From: an uncultured Spirochaetia bacterium
GTDB taxonomy: Bacteria; Spirochaetota; CALGPD01
DNA: 10,518 nucleotides
Direction of reading: 5' to 3'
Assembly (NCBI GenBank): GCA_937960625.1
Contig: CALGPD010000091.1
Span: 1-10,518 of the forward strand
Both the position numbers and the translations under genes were made by a program. Below, piece by piece: positions 1 to 5,382 of the stretch. Under the pieces are notes generated by a model. It worked only from the letters and a program-made list of their open reading frames with translations, had not been told where the DNA came from and made no database searches. The number at the start of each line of letters is the position of its first letter. Positions within the stretch are counted from its first letter, which is position 1.

Positions 1-508
1 CTTCATCTCTAACTAAAACGCACATTCTATAATATTTCCCGGATACGAAATCTGCGTTGGAAAGTTTAAAGAAATATTTATAACCATATTGCTTATATCC
101 CATAGATAGTAATTGGTCTTCTACCGGCTTTTTTTGCCACGGTTTTAATACCTGTGCATTTTTATTAAGTTCATCCACGTTTGAATAATTTTCGGTTGTA
201 AATCTGACGAGTTTATACTCTAAATTTTCTTCCGAAGTTTTATTATCAGTTGATGGTTTAATGGCAACAATAATATCTATCTTATTAATAATATCGAACG
301 TAAAACTCGATACAGTTGGAGCAGAAATATCCTTATCATCACCAGATGGTTTATCTTCATCCTGATTGGTTTCAGTTTCCTGTTCTTCCGTTTGATTATT
401 AATAGCAATATTTTCATCTCCGGGAGTATTTGGTACAGATAACATGGGATTTTTTCCTGTGCAGGAAATCAAGAACAATAATAAGAATAATGTAAAAAAA
501 CGTTTCAT
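1..508 (-). CDS. Exported lipoprotein with acidic linker and Fn3-like domain (3' part outside the window)
   Basis: The ATG at 506-508 (minus) is preceded by AAGGA about six bases upstream, and the frame stays open through 169 codons to the window edge, so the C-terminus is missing. Residues 1-16 form a lipoprotein signal: MKR, a hydrophobic stretch rich in Leu/Phe, then the lipobox L-I-S-C with Cys16 as the predicted lipidated residue. Residues about 25-62 are a low-complexity linker rich in Asp, Glu, Asn, Thr and Gln. From about residue 63 the sequence looks like a beta-sandwich: it opens with APTVSSFTF and ends near the edge with YYRMCVLVRDE, which resembles the last strand of fibronectin type III or Ig-like domains of surface proteins. 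A TATAAT-like box lies at 541-536 but has no well-spaced -35, so the promoter is uncertain. Role inferred: surface or periplasmic lipoprotein, partner unknown. Export and lipidation are well supported; the Fn3 assignment is tentative. Confidence 0.8.
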   Translation of the reverse strand, partial: MKRFFTLFLLLFLISCTGKNPMLSVPNTPGDENIAINNQTEEQETETNQDEDKPSGDDKDISAPTVSSFTFDIINKIDIIVAIKPSTDNKTSEENLEYKLVRFTTENYSNVDELNKNAQVLKPWQKKPVEDQLLSMGYKQYGYKYFFKLSNADFVSGKYYRMCVLVRDE

Positions 509-628
509 GAATATTCCTTATGTGAAAATTCATTTATTATATATTTTAATTATATTATTTTTCTTTCAAAAATTATATTTAAAAAATATTATTTTAATAT
601 TACTTTCATAGTAAGACAAGATACGCAA

Positions 629-653
629 TTCCCATCTGAAAACCAGATGGGAA
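629..653 (-). terminator. Perfect 10-bp hairpin downstream of the permease gene, possible terminator
   Basis: TTCCCATCTG (629-638) pairs perfectly with CAGATGGGAA (644-653) around a five-base loop. It lies about 36 bases after the permease stop codon at 690 and before the lipoprotein gene on the same strand. The minus-strand sequence after the stem is only moderately T-rich (TTGCGTATCTTGTCTT), so it lacks a textbook U-tract. It may be a weak terminator or an RNA-stabilising stem at the end of the metal operon. Confidence 0.5.
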
Positions 654-689
654 AGACGTTAAATTATATTAAATTGAAAATTATTTTAT

Positions 690-1877
690 CTAAGCAACGA
701 TTAATCCATAAACTTTCCCCACTAAAGTTGAAAAAACTATAACCAATAATACATATGTAATAGTTTTTTTCCAACCGAGTTCCTTCTTAATTACAATCAT
801 TGACGGCAAAGACAATGACGGCCCGGCGAGTAATAAGGCGAGCGCAGGCCCCTGACCCATATCAGCTTTCAATAATATCTGCAATATAGGAATCTCGGTC
901 AATGTCGCGAAGTACATAAAAGCTCCGGAAAAAGATGCTATAAAGTTGGATAATAATGAATTGCCTCCGACGAATTTTGCTACCCATTTAGTTGACACTA
1001 TACCTCTATGTCCGGGTCTACCCAATAGAAACCCGGCAATAACAACGCCGATAAAAAGTAAAGGCAATATTTGTACGGCAAAATCTCTCGATGACCTTAC
1101 CCAATCTGATAACTCGTTCTTTTTAAACCAGGCGAAAAGCATGAATATTAATATAACACCGAGAACTGAGGTAATTATATATTTAGCTTTAAAAATTGAA
1201 TTCCATAGCCCGCCTATTGCATTTCCTGATGACGACCAATTTATAAAGACCAAAATGCCAATCATTACTGCCATAAACAACGAGTTTTGTAATAAAGTCC
1301 TTGAAACTTCGCCTTCCGGCTTTTGAAACACTGCAAGTTCATCAGTGCGTTTTTCATCACTTTTTCTAAATATTAAATGCATTATATATCCGATTACAAC
1401 GGCAAAAACCATTGCCATTATTGCTCTGGCAAGCCCGATTTTCCAGCCCAAGACTTTTGCAGTAAGTGTAATCGCAAGCACGTTAATAGCCGGGCCTGAG
1501 TATAAAAATGAAACAGCCGGACCAAGTCCAGCACCTTTTTTGTAAATACCTCTGAATAAGGGTAAAACTGTGCAGGAACACACTGCAAGTATTGAACCTG
1601 AAACCGAAGCTACAGAGTAAGCTATTACTTTTTTTGCTTTCGGTCCCAGATAAGCAATTACTGCTTGTTGATTAACAAATACTTGAATTGCTCCAGCAAT
1701 GAAAAAAGCCGGAATTAAACAAAGAAGAACGTGTTCCTTAGCATATTCAGAAAGCATTAAAAACGCTTCGTTTATGGCGTTTGAAATTAAAAAATTGTCA
1801 AACGGAAGAAAATACGCGAAAAGGAACACACTTCCAAGAATAATTAATTTTTTATTCTCTGAATCATTCATACTCAT
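690..1877 (-). CDS. ArsP/DUF318-type permease, putative metal or metalloid exporter
   Basis: Polytopic inner-membrane protein of about 395 residues matching the PF03773 (ArsP_1/DUF318) permease type in length and pattern. Visible hallmarks are the CSC motif (Cys100 and Cys102 from the start chosen here) followed by a Pro, then SGPAIN near 127-132. A second half echoes this with TEIP near 327-330 and AGPSLSLP near 351-358, suggesting the internal two-fold repeat of the family. A charged cytoplasmic loop lies near 170-195. Known relatives export methylarsenite (ArsP) or are annotated as Cu/Zn efflux permeases; the substrate here cannot be read from sequence. The start at 1877 is chosen because it gives a TAATG overlap with the stop of the upstream DGC gene, implying translational coupling. 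ATGs at 1889 and 1871 are alternatives, but the 1889 one sits directly on the AAAGGA. It is the last gene of the thioredoxin-DGC-permease operon, with a hairpin following its stop. Confidence 0.88.
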   Translation of the reverse strand: MSMNDSENKKLIILGSVFLFAYFLPFDNFLISNAINEAFLMLSEYAKEHVLLCLIPAFFIAGAIQVFVNQQAVIAYLGPKAKKVIAYSVASVSGSILAVCSCTVLPLFRGIYKKGAGLGPAVSFLYSGPAINVLAITLTAKVLGWKIGLARAIMAMVFAVVIGYIMHLIFRKSDEKRTDELAVFQKPEGEVSRTLLQNSLFMAVMIGILVFINWSSSGNAIGGLWNSIFKAKYIITSVLGVILIFMLFAWFKKNELSDWVRSSRDFAVQILPLLFIGVVIAGFLLGRPGHRGIVSTKWVAKFVGGNSLLSNFIASFSGAFMYFATLTEIPILQILLKADMGQGPALALLLAGPSLSLPSMIVIKKELGWKKTITYVLLVIVFSTLVGKVYGLIVA

Positions 1878-2254
1878 TAGCAGCAGCATCCTTTAGTTAT
1901 TTCATTTACTGCGCTCATAATGTTTTCATCATCAACCGCGGTTTTGCCCTTTTCAAACCCTTTCTCAGTAAGGATTATATGCGTTTTAGGCAGCGACATT
2001 TTCTCAAATACTTTTTTTCCGCAAGCAACCGGACATCCATCAATAACAATATTTTCTTCGGATGCATTAGCAGCTTTTATGTAAGATTCAACTTCAGCAC
2101 CGATTGCAGCAAGACAATACATTTTTCCGAAACCGGATTTTGCCATTCTTCTTGCCGATGCGTCAGCCAGCTTACCTACATCGGCAGCTCCCGAACATGC
2201 AAAAATTAACTTTGTTTTGTTCTCTTTTCCGTTTGAACAACTACATTCACTCAT
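1877..2254 (-). CDS. DGC-domain cysteine-rich putative zinc/metal-binding protein
   Basis: A 125-residue cytoplasmic protein without a signal peptide. The DGC signature is plain: IDGCPVACGKK at residues 71-81, with Cys74 and Cys78. Other cysteines are Cys4 and Cys6 (SECSCS), Cys20 in a FACSGAADVG segment, Cys47, and a run of three at the very C-terminus (Cys123-125), nine in all. This matches the DGC family (PF08859), whose conserved cysteines are thought to bind zinc; biochemical function is poorly known. The ATG overlaps the thioredoxin stop as ATGA (2251-2254) and has GGAG upstream (GGAGAAATCAAATG); its own stop overlaps the permease start as TAATG. This coupling implies matched production with both neighbours. 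Inferred role: cytoplasmic metal or metalloid binding, perhaps handing the ion to the permease. Family assignment is firm, role is inference. Confidence 0.88.
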   Translation of the reverse strand: MSECSCSNGKENKTKLIFACSGAADVGKLADASARRMAKSGFGKMYCLAAIGAEVESYIKAANASEENIVIDGCPVACGKKVFEKMSLPKTHIILTEKGFEKGKTAVDDENIMSAVNEITKGCCC

Positions 2255-2493
2255 TTGATTTCTCCTGTAATTAGTTTAATAATATTTTTTTCAGATAACA
2301 ACTTACCTGAAGATTTCACTTCCCCATTAATCACAAGCGCGGGAACTACCATAATACCCATATTCATAATCATTTCAGCATCGCTAATCTTTTCAACCTT
2401 TGCATCAAGGCCTAAAGTGCTAACCGCATTCTGTGCCTGTTTTTCAAGCATTTTACACATGGAACACCCCGGCCCGTAAATCTGAATAATCAT
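2251..2493 (-). CDS. Small thioredoxin-like protein (redox-active disulfide protein type)
   Basis: An 80-residue single-domain thioredoxin-fold protein. The active site is the CxxC pair Cys10-Ser-Met-Cys13 after a short first strand (MIIQIYGPG), and the cis-proline element is seen as VVPALVING with Pro51. The length and the GPGC start fit the compact MTH895-like 'redox-active disulfide protein 2' or small thioredoxin family rather than classical thioredoxin of about 105 residues. The start is fixed by a strong GGAGG seven bases upstream. It is the first gene of the operon, about 50 bases downstream of the predicted promoter, and overlaps the DGC gene by four bases. Inferred role: reduce the cysteines of the DGC protein or permease, or handle a thiol-bound metal ion in the cytoplasm. 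Similar small thioredoxins are known beside ArsR and ArsP-like permease genes in other bacteria and archaea; that association is recalled, not searched. Confidence 0.88.
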   Translation of the reverse strand: MIIQIYGPGCSMCKMLEKQAQNAVSTLGLDAKVEKISDAEMIMNMGIMVVPALVINGEVKSSGKLLSEKNIIKLITGEIK

Positions 2494-2513
2494 TGTTTTC
2501 CTCCGCGTTCATT

Positions 2514-2546
2514 GAATATGTGAAAGTATAATCACATATTCACATA
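2514..2546. promoter_or_regulatory. Probable ArsR-family operator: perfect 10-bp inverted repeat plus a third half-site
   Basis: GAATATGTGA (2514-2523) and TCACATATTC (2532-2541) form a perfect inverted repeat with an 8-base spacer. A third copy of the seven-base half-site TCACATA lies at 2540-2546, in direct orientation and exactly 8 bases from the copy at 2532-2538, and it runs into the -10 box. The site covers the expected transcription start, so a bound dimer would block the promoter. ArsR/SmtB proteins bind imperfect 12-2-12-like dyads over promoters; assigning this dyad to the adjacent ArsR protein is inference from position. Confidence 0.72.
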
Positions 2547-2572
2547 ATAGTTAATACATCGAAAAAAGTCAA
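2544..2572 (-). promoter_or_regulatory. Sigma70-type promoter of the thioredoxin-DGC-permease operon
   Basis: On the minus strand, TTGACT (2572-2567) and TATTAT (2549-2544) are separated by exactly 17 bases. This is the best consensus promoter in the window. The expected start of transcription is near 2537, leaving a short leader before the thioredoxin ATG at 2493. The -10 box is followed at once by the inverted repeat at 2514-2541. Confidence 0.8.
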
Positions 2573-2597
2573 TATGAAAACAAAAAAAAAAATTTAT

Positions 2598-2891
2598 TTA
2601 ATTAATTATTTGGCCGGTACACGCAACGGCTTCAATCAGGCAGCGGGCTTTTAAAAAATAAATCCGGGACGTGCCCTCTTCTTTGTAATCAACAATAGAG
2701 TTAAAACGTAACACGTTGAGATGCTTGGAAATGCCGCTGCGTTCTTTATTACCGATTAGGCCGGATATTTCGTTCACTGACAAGTCTTTTTCATACAAAA
2801 GATGAACGATTTTCAGCCTTGTTTTATTTGAAATGGCTTTAAAAATATCTGCCTGTTTTTGCAACAGCTCATCGCTTATTTTATTATCCAT
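2598..2891 (-). CDS. ArsR/SmtB-family metal-responsive transcriptional repressor
   Basis: A 97-residue winged helix-turn-helix protein from the ATG at 2891. The family pattern is clear: ADIFKAISNKTRLKIVHLL (residues 14-32), DLSVNEISGLI before the recognition helix RSGISKHLNVLR (51-62), and a wing with GTSRIYFL (73-80). The classical ArsR ELCVCDL metal box is replaced by EKDLSVNEIS without cysteine. Instead Cys84 and Cys91 near the C-terminus (RCLIEAVAC) are the likely inducer ligands, so the sensing site differs from E. coli ArsR. The ATG has no clear ribosome site, but a TATATT sequence lies six bases upstream, so a leaderless transcript is possible; in-frame ATG at 2909 and TTG at 2936 are alternatives. 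It is followed by the operon promoter and operator, about 100 bases ahead of the thioredoxin gene. The inducer is probably As(III), Sb(III) or another soft metal, not proven. Confidence 0.87.
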   Translation of the reverse strand: MDNKISDELLQKQADIFKAISNKTRLKIVHLLYEKDLSVNEISGLIGNKERSGISKHLNVLRFNSIVDYKEEGTSRIYFLKARCLIEAVACTGQIIN

Positions 2892-2970
2892 GAAACAAAT
2901 ATAACACATTTTGCATAAACCATGAAGAACAAACAAAAACGGAAGGCAAGAAAATGATATAAGTAAATAT

Positions 2971-2999
2971 TAAACCAAACGGAATTGCTTGGCTGACGC
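2971..2999 (+). repeat. 29-bp interspersed direct repeat, copy 1
   Basis: Begins TAAACCAAACGG and ends GGCTGACGC. It matches the segment at 3131-3159 at 26 of 29 positions, the three differences all being transitions, with a period of 160 bases. Weaker similarity continues for about 18 more bases (CTGGAGACTGTAC against CAGGTGACTATGCAC). The copies lie in a noncoding patch that is visibly richer in G+C than the surrounding genes. Confidence 0.8.
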
Positions 3000-3087
3000 C
3001 TGCTGGAGACTGTACCCGGGCGGTTACTACACGGATGTTCGCAGTGAATTAAATCAGGTGGCTTAATAAACCATTGGTAAAAAGCAA

Positions 3088-3126
3088 GGTCGCTGCGGGG
3101 AACGAAGTGACGAAGCAATCTCGTTA
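3088..3126. repeat. Possible degenerate copy of a dispersed intergenic repeat
   Basis: On the minus strand this reads GAGATTGCTTCGTCACTTCG followed by TTCCCCGCAGCGACC. It resembles a family of dispersed noncoding repeats of the form 'GATTGCTTCGTCGCTTCGCTCCTCGCAATGACG' seen between genes in many bacterial genomes; this likeness is from memory. GAAGCAATCTCG (3112-3123) also pairs imperfectly, nine of twelve, with CGGGATTGCCTG (3140-3151) in the second 29-bp copy, giving a weak hairpin. Confidence 0.45.
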
Positions 3127-3130
3127 TAAA

Positions 3131-3159
3131 TAAACCAAACGGGATTGCCTGGCTGGCGC
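3131..3159 (+). repeat. 29-bp interspersed direct repeat, copy 2
   Basis: Begins TAAACCAAACGG and ends GGCTGGCGC, differing from the copy at 2971-2999 by three transitions. It ends about 30 bases downstream (minus-strand sense) of the stop codon of the small secreted protein at 3188. No open frame with a ribosome site covers either copy. Confidence 0.8.
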
Positions 3160-3187
3160 TAACAGGTGACTATGCACAAAGGTATTT

Positions 3188-3559
3188 TTATCTTATCCGT
3201 TTTACTTCATACGTTCTTAGGTTAACAATGTACTTTCTGCCTTTTTCATTAACAACGAGTAAAACCTGAGGATGCCTTAATAGTTTCATTGATTTAATAA
3301 AAACGTCCTGAACATCGCGTTCAAGGTTGGGTTTATAATGAATCTTGTACACTAAAACCGTTCTAACAAGTTTATTTAAACGGCCTTGTCTAATTTCAAT
3401 AACACCGCCGTTTTGATTATACCGGCTTGACCTTGCCCAATGCCTGACAACGATTTTTTTGCCTTTAAAATACACAGGCGGAATAGATCTAGGCCCTCTT
3501 CTTTTTGCGAAAGAAAATACTGTTGTGAATATAAATATTGCAATGAATACATTTTTCAC
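3188..3559 (-). CDS. Small secreted basic protein, unknown function
   Basis: A 123-residue protein starting at a GTG (3559-3557) with a good AAAGGAGA seven bases upstream; no ATG gives a better start. Residues 1-18 look like a Sec signal peptide (MKNVFIAIFIFTTVFSFA), with likely cleavage before the KRRG segment. The mature part is strongly basic, with no cysteine: a KGKKIVVRHWARSSR stretch near 33-47, a Gly/Ile/Arg segment (GGVIEIRQGRLNKLVR), and a C-terminal half with alternating hydrophobic residues (VLLVVNEKGRKYIVNLRTYEV) suggesting beta strands. I do not recognise a family. Its size and charge suggest a periplasmic or surface protein binding an acidic ligand such as polysaccharide or nucleic acid, but that is a guess. 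It stands alone, separated from the methyltransferase gene by 233 bases; a weak TGGTATTTT extended -10 lies just upstream of its ribosome site. Confidence 0.72.
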   Translation of the reverse strand: MKNVFIAIFIFTTVFSFAKRRGPRSIPPVYFKGKKIVVRHWARSSRYNQNGGVIEIRQGRLNKLVRTVLVYKIHYKPNLERDVQDVFIKSMKLLRHPQVLLVVNEKGRKYIVNLRTYEVKRIR

Positions 3560-3743
3560 GTTAATTCTCCTTTATTTGATAACTAACTATAAAAATACCA
3601 ACACTGCAGAGGGAATTCTAGACCAAAATTCAATATTTCTTATAATTATATATCATTCAACGCAACAGATTAAGGTAAATTTCCATGTTTAGATTTCTAT
3701 CATATATAAATAATTATTTTTTAGCGAATTGCTAACTATCCAT

Positions 3744-3772
3744 TATAGAGATGTTGAATTGCATCGTCTCTA
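3744..3772. repeat. Small imperfect palindrome downstream of the methyltransferase gene
   Basis: TAGAGA (3746-3751) and TCTCTA (3767-3772) pair, with an inner ATG/CAT pairing around a short loop and three unpaired bases on the right arm. The outline resembles the dispersed intergenic palindrome 'GTAGAGACGCAATGCATTGCGTCTCTAC' found in diverse bacteria, again from memory. It sits 21 bases past the methyltransferase stop at 3793, so it could act as a processing or weak termination stem, although no T-run follows. Apart from this the 3560-3792 gap is AT-rich with no supportable gene. Confidence 0.45.
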
Positions 3773-3792
3773 CACACAAATTATTTATAAAA

Positions 3793-4509
3793 TTAGTAAA
3801 CATCATCTATTTTATTACACTTATATTCAGCCATAAAATCATCATTATGCCTTTTCTTTTCAATTTCAAACCCGGCTCTTTTTATCATTCCCTCTAATAT
3901 CCATGTAAACGTACTGTACTCATCCCGGATATGCGTTTTAATTTCTTTGGTAAACTCCTTGCTAACTTTAAGTTCAAACTCAGATATCCAGCCGTTAATT
4001 TTTTCTTTATAATTTGCCGGAGGAAAGTTAAAAACAACGTCGTTTATATATAAAATACCTCCGGGTTTAAGCATTTTGTTCATATTCAACAAAGCAGCCT
4101 GTTTCCAGAAATCAGGCAGGTGATGAAAAGCAACTTTTGATATTATCAAATCAACAGGTTCTCCGGAATGTTTATAGCTTAAAAATCCCGAGTGGATAAA
4201 CTCCACGTTTCCTGTGTTGTTTTGATTAATTTTCGTTTTTGCCTGCTCAATCATAATTTCTGAAACATCCACAGCGAATACTTTTTTAAACTTTTCCGCT
4301 GCAATTGTTGTGAATACACCTGTACCGCAGCCTAAATCTATCATTGACATTTCACCGGGGTTTTCAAGGCAGAGAAAACTCAACATACCGGCAAATTCTT
4401 TCTCAAAATCCCTAAACTGTTCATGGCGTCTATCGTAGTTTTCCGCCTCATGCGCATCGGAATAATCTACTCCGCTGTGTTTAAATTCGTTGTATATCCA
4501 ATCATGCAT
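3793..4509 (-). CDS. Class I SAM-dependent methyltransferase, substrate unknown
   Basis: A 238-residue cytoplasmic Rossmann-fold methyltransferase. Motif I is MIDLGCGTGVF at residues 56-66 (glycine loop for S-adenosylmethionine). The acidic residue after strand 2 lies in VFAVDVSEIMIEQAK (Asp about 80), and a motif near DLIISKVAFHHLPD plus LKPGGILYINDVVF gives strands 4 and 5 of the Methyltransf_11/25 type. The N-terminal region (WIYNEFKHSGVDYSDAHEAE) and the C-terminal extension after GGILYI, with several charged helices, probably form the substrate cap. No residues identify the substrate; small-molecule, quinone-like or thiol targets are all possible. The ATG lies five bases after the stop of the SH3-protein gene and its own ribosome site is weak (AGAGTAAG), so translation probably depends on readthrough coupling from upstream. 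The operon pairing with an exported protein gives no functional hint. Confidence 0.85.
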   Translation of the reverse strand: MHDWIYNEFKHSGVDYSDAHEAENYDRRHEQFRDFEKEFAGMLSFLCLENPGEMSMIDLGCGTGVFTTIAAEKFKKVFAVDVSEIMIEQAKTKINQNNTGNVEFIHSGFLSYKHSGEPVDLIISKVAFHHLPDFWKQAALLNMNKMLKPGGILYINDVVFNFPPANYKEKINGWISEFELKVSKEFTKEIKTHIRDEYSTFTWILEGMIKRAGFEIEKKRHNDDFMAEYKCNKIDDVY

Positions 4510-4514
4510 GTTTT

Positions 4515-5153
4515 TTACTTACTCTGTGCAAATCCAATGAAATAACCCATTTGCCCGATAAAAATATTTTTATCCGCTGCAGCTGGCTTTGAGTATAAAT
4601 AATACTTGCCTTTCCATTTATAAAAATACCACCTGAAATTGTTAAATATTTTTTTACTAAAAATAATAGCACTACCCCGGATTCTAAAAGTTCCGCTTAT
4701 ATTTTTCGTTCTTTGCTTAACAGGCCGGACAGAATAATCCCAGATTTTTTGCGTTGTGTGATATTTAAAACCTTTTGCCAAACTAAGGCCCACAACCGTT
4801 GTGCCTACTGATAAAACCCAAGGCTTTACAAACAACTGTTTCGTTTCAAGGAAAAAAGCGCTGAACATATATCCCGTTTTGCCGGAAACGGTTTTTATTT
4901 TTGCCCATCTGCCTTTATACTTCCCTATTTTAGTTGCCCTGCCTACATATCTTAAAATAGTAACAGGCTGTCCGTTAACAACGGAAAAAATAACAGTAGA
5001 ACGCAATCCCGGGCGGTTTCTCACATTCACGGTTTTACCGAAAACTATTGCAGAATTATGAGAGTAATAATTAAAAGAGTATGACTTTGAAAAATTACCC
5101 GAAATACAAAGAATCAAAAGAAAAAAACAAAATGAAAATGCAAACTTTTTCAC
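4515..5153 (-). CDS. Exported protein with a bacterial SH3-like domain
   Basis: A 212-residue protein starting at GTG (5153-5151) with AGAGGT seven bases upstream. Residues 1-26 form a Sec signal peptide with a long Phe/Leu core. Residues about 34-104 form an SH3_3-type domain: TVNVRNRPGLRSTVIFSVVNGQPVTIL contains the characteristic VNVRxxPG with variable-length loop, and WAKIKTVSGKTGYMFSAFF is the closing segment with the conserved Trp and GYM. Such domains bind peptidoglycan or cell-wall peptides in many exported proteins. The C-terminal 100 residues are basic and aromatic-rich (NFRWYFYKWKGKYYLYSK near 168-185) and unrecognised; they may bind a wall polymer. It is the first gene of a two-gene unit with the methyltransferase and has its own promoter. 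Inferred location: periplasm or envelope. Confidence 0.82.
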   Translation of the reverse strand: MKKFAFSFCFFLLILCISGNFSKSYSFNYYSHNSAIVFGKTVNVRNRPGLRSTVIFSVVNGQPVTILRYVGRATKIGKYKGRWAKIKTVSGKTGYMFSAFFLETKQLFVKPWVLSVGTTVVGLSLAKGFKYHTTQKIWDYSVRPVKQRTKNISGTFRIRGSAIIFSKKIFNNFRWYFYKWKGKYYLYSKPAAADKNIFIGQMGYFIGFAQSK

Positions 5154-5183
5154 AATTTTACCTCTCAGATAATATTTATAACT

Positions 5184-5212
5184 ATATAATCACCTGTGCT
5201 GGAATAAATCAA
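5184..5212 (-). promoter_or_regulatory. Promoter of the SH3 protein-methyltransferase unit
   Basis: On the minus strand, TTGATT (5212-5207) and TTATAT (5189-5184) are separated by 17 bases, and a TG pair directly upstream of the -10 adds an extended element. The leader to the GTG at 5153 is about 25 bases. The divergent phosphatase gene has a separate promoter about 140 bases away; the interval between is AT-rich with nothing else recognised. Confidence 0.65.
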
Positions 5213-5346
5213 CATTTTTTTAATAAATCTATATACGTAATATTATAAACAATATCCAGTTTAATTAAACTTAATAATGCCAAATCAAATAAAAATATAT
5301 AATTAATAATTTCTTCATATAAAGTTAACCGGATAACGCTAATATC

Positions 5347-5355
5347 TGGTATAAA
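5347..5355 (+). promoter_or_regulatory. Extended -10 promoter of the alkaline phosphatase gene
   Basis: TGGTATAAA at 5347-5355 is an extended -10 box; a TTAACC -35-like hexamer upstream is poorly spaced (about 19 bases). AAGGAGG at 5369-5375 is a strong ribosome site seven bases from the ATG. No repeated Pho-box-like motif was seen, so phosphate regulation cannot be claimed from sequence. Confidence 0.5.
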
Positions 5356-5382
5356 ATGTAAAAATAAAAAGGAGGTTATTTT

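Noticed and set aside
946..1545. Two plus-strand open frames opposite the permease
   Set aside because: They are the antisense of the conserved CSC/SGP permease, have no ribosome site and show no family pattern.
2580..2592. T-run on the minus strand after the ArsR gene as an intrinsic terminator
   Set aside because: The only nearby stem (GCCG/CGGC at the gene end) is four base pairs and too far from the T-run to act as a terminator stem.
2876..3118. Minus-strand 80-residue open frame upstream of the ArsR gene
   Set aside because: It overlaps the arsR-type start region, lies in the repeat patch, lacks a ribosome site and its protein looks like translated noncoding sequence.
2990..3126. Possible tRNA or structured RNA in the GC-richer patch
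   Set aside because: A GTTCGCAGT piece recalls a T-arm, but no acceptor stem, anticodon arm or CCA-proximal pairing could be built around it.
2971..3159. CRISPR-like repeats
   Set aside because: Only two copies at 160-base spacing with mismatches; spacers far too long and no cas genes.
3459..3692. Plus-strand open frame opposite the small secreted protein
   Set aside because: No ribosome site; half of it is antisense to a gene with a good ribosome site and signal peptide, the rest is AT-rich spacer.
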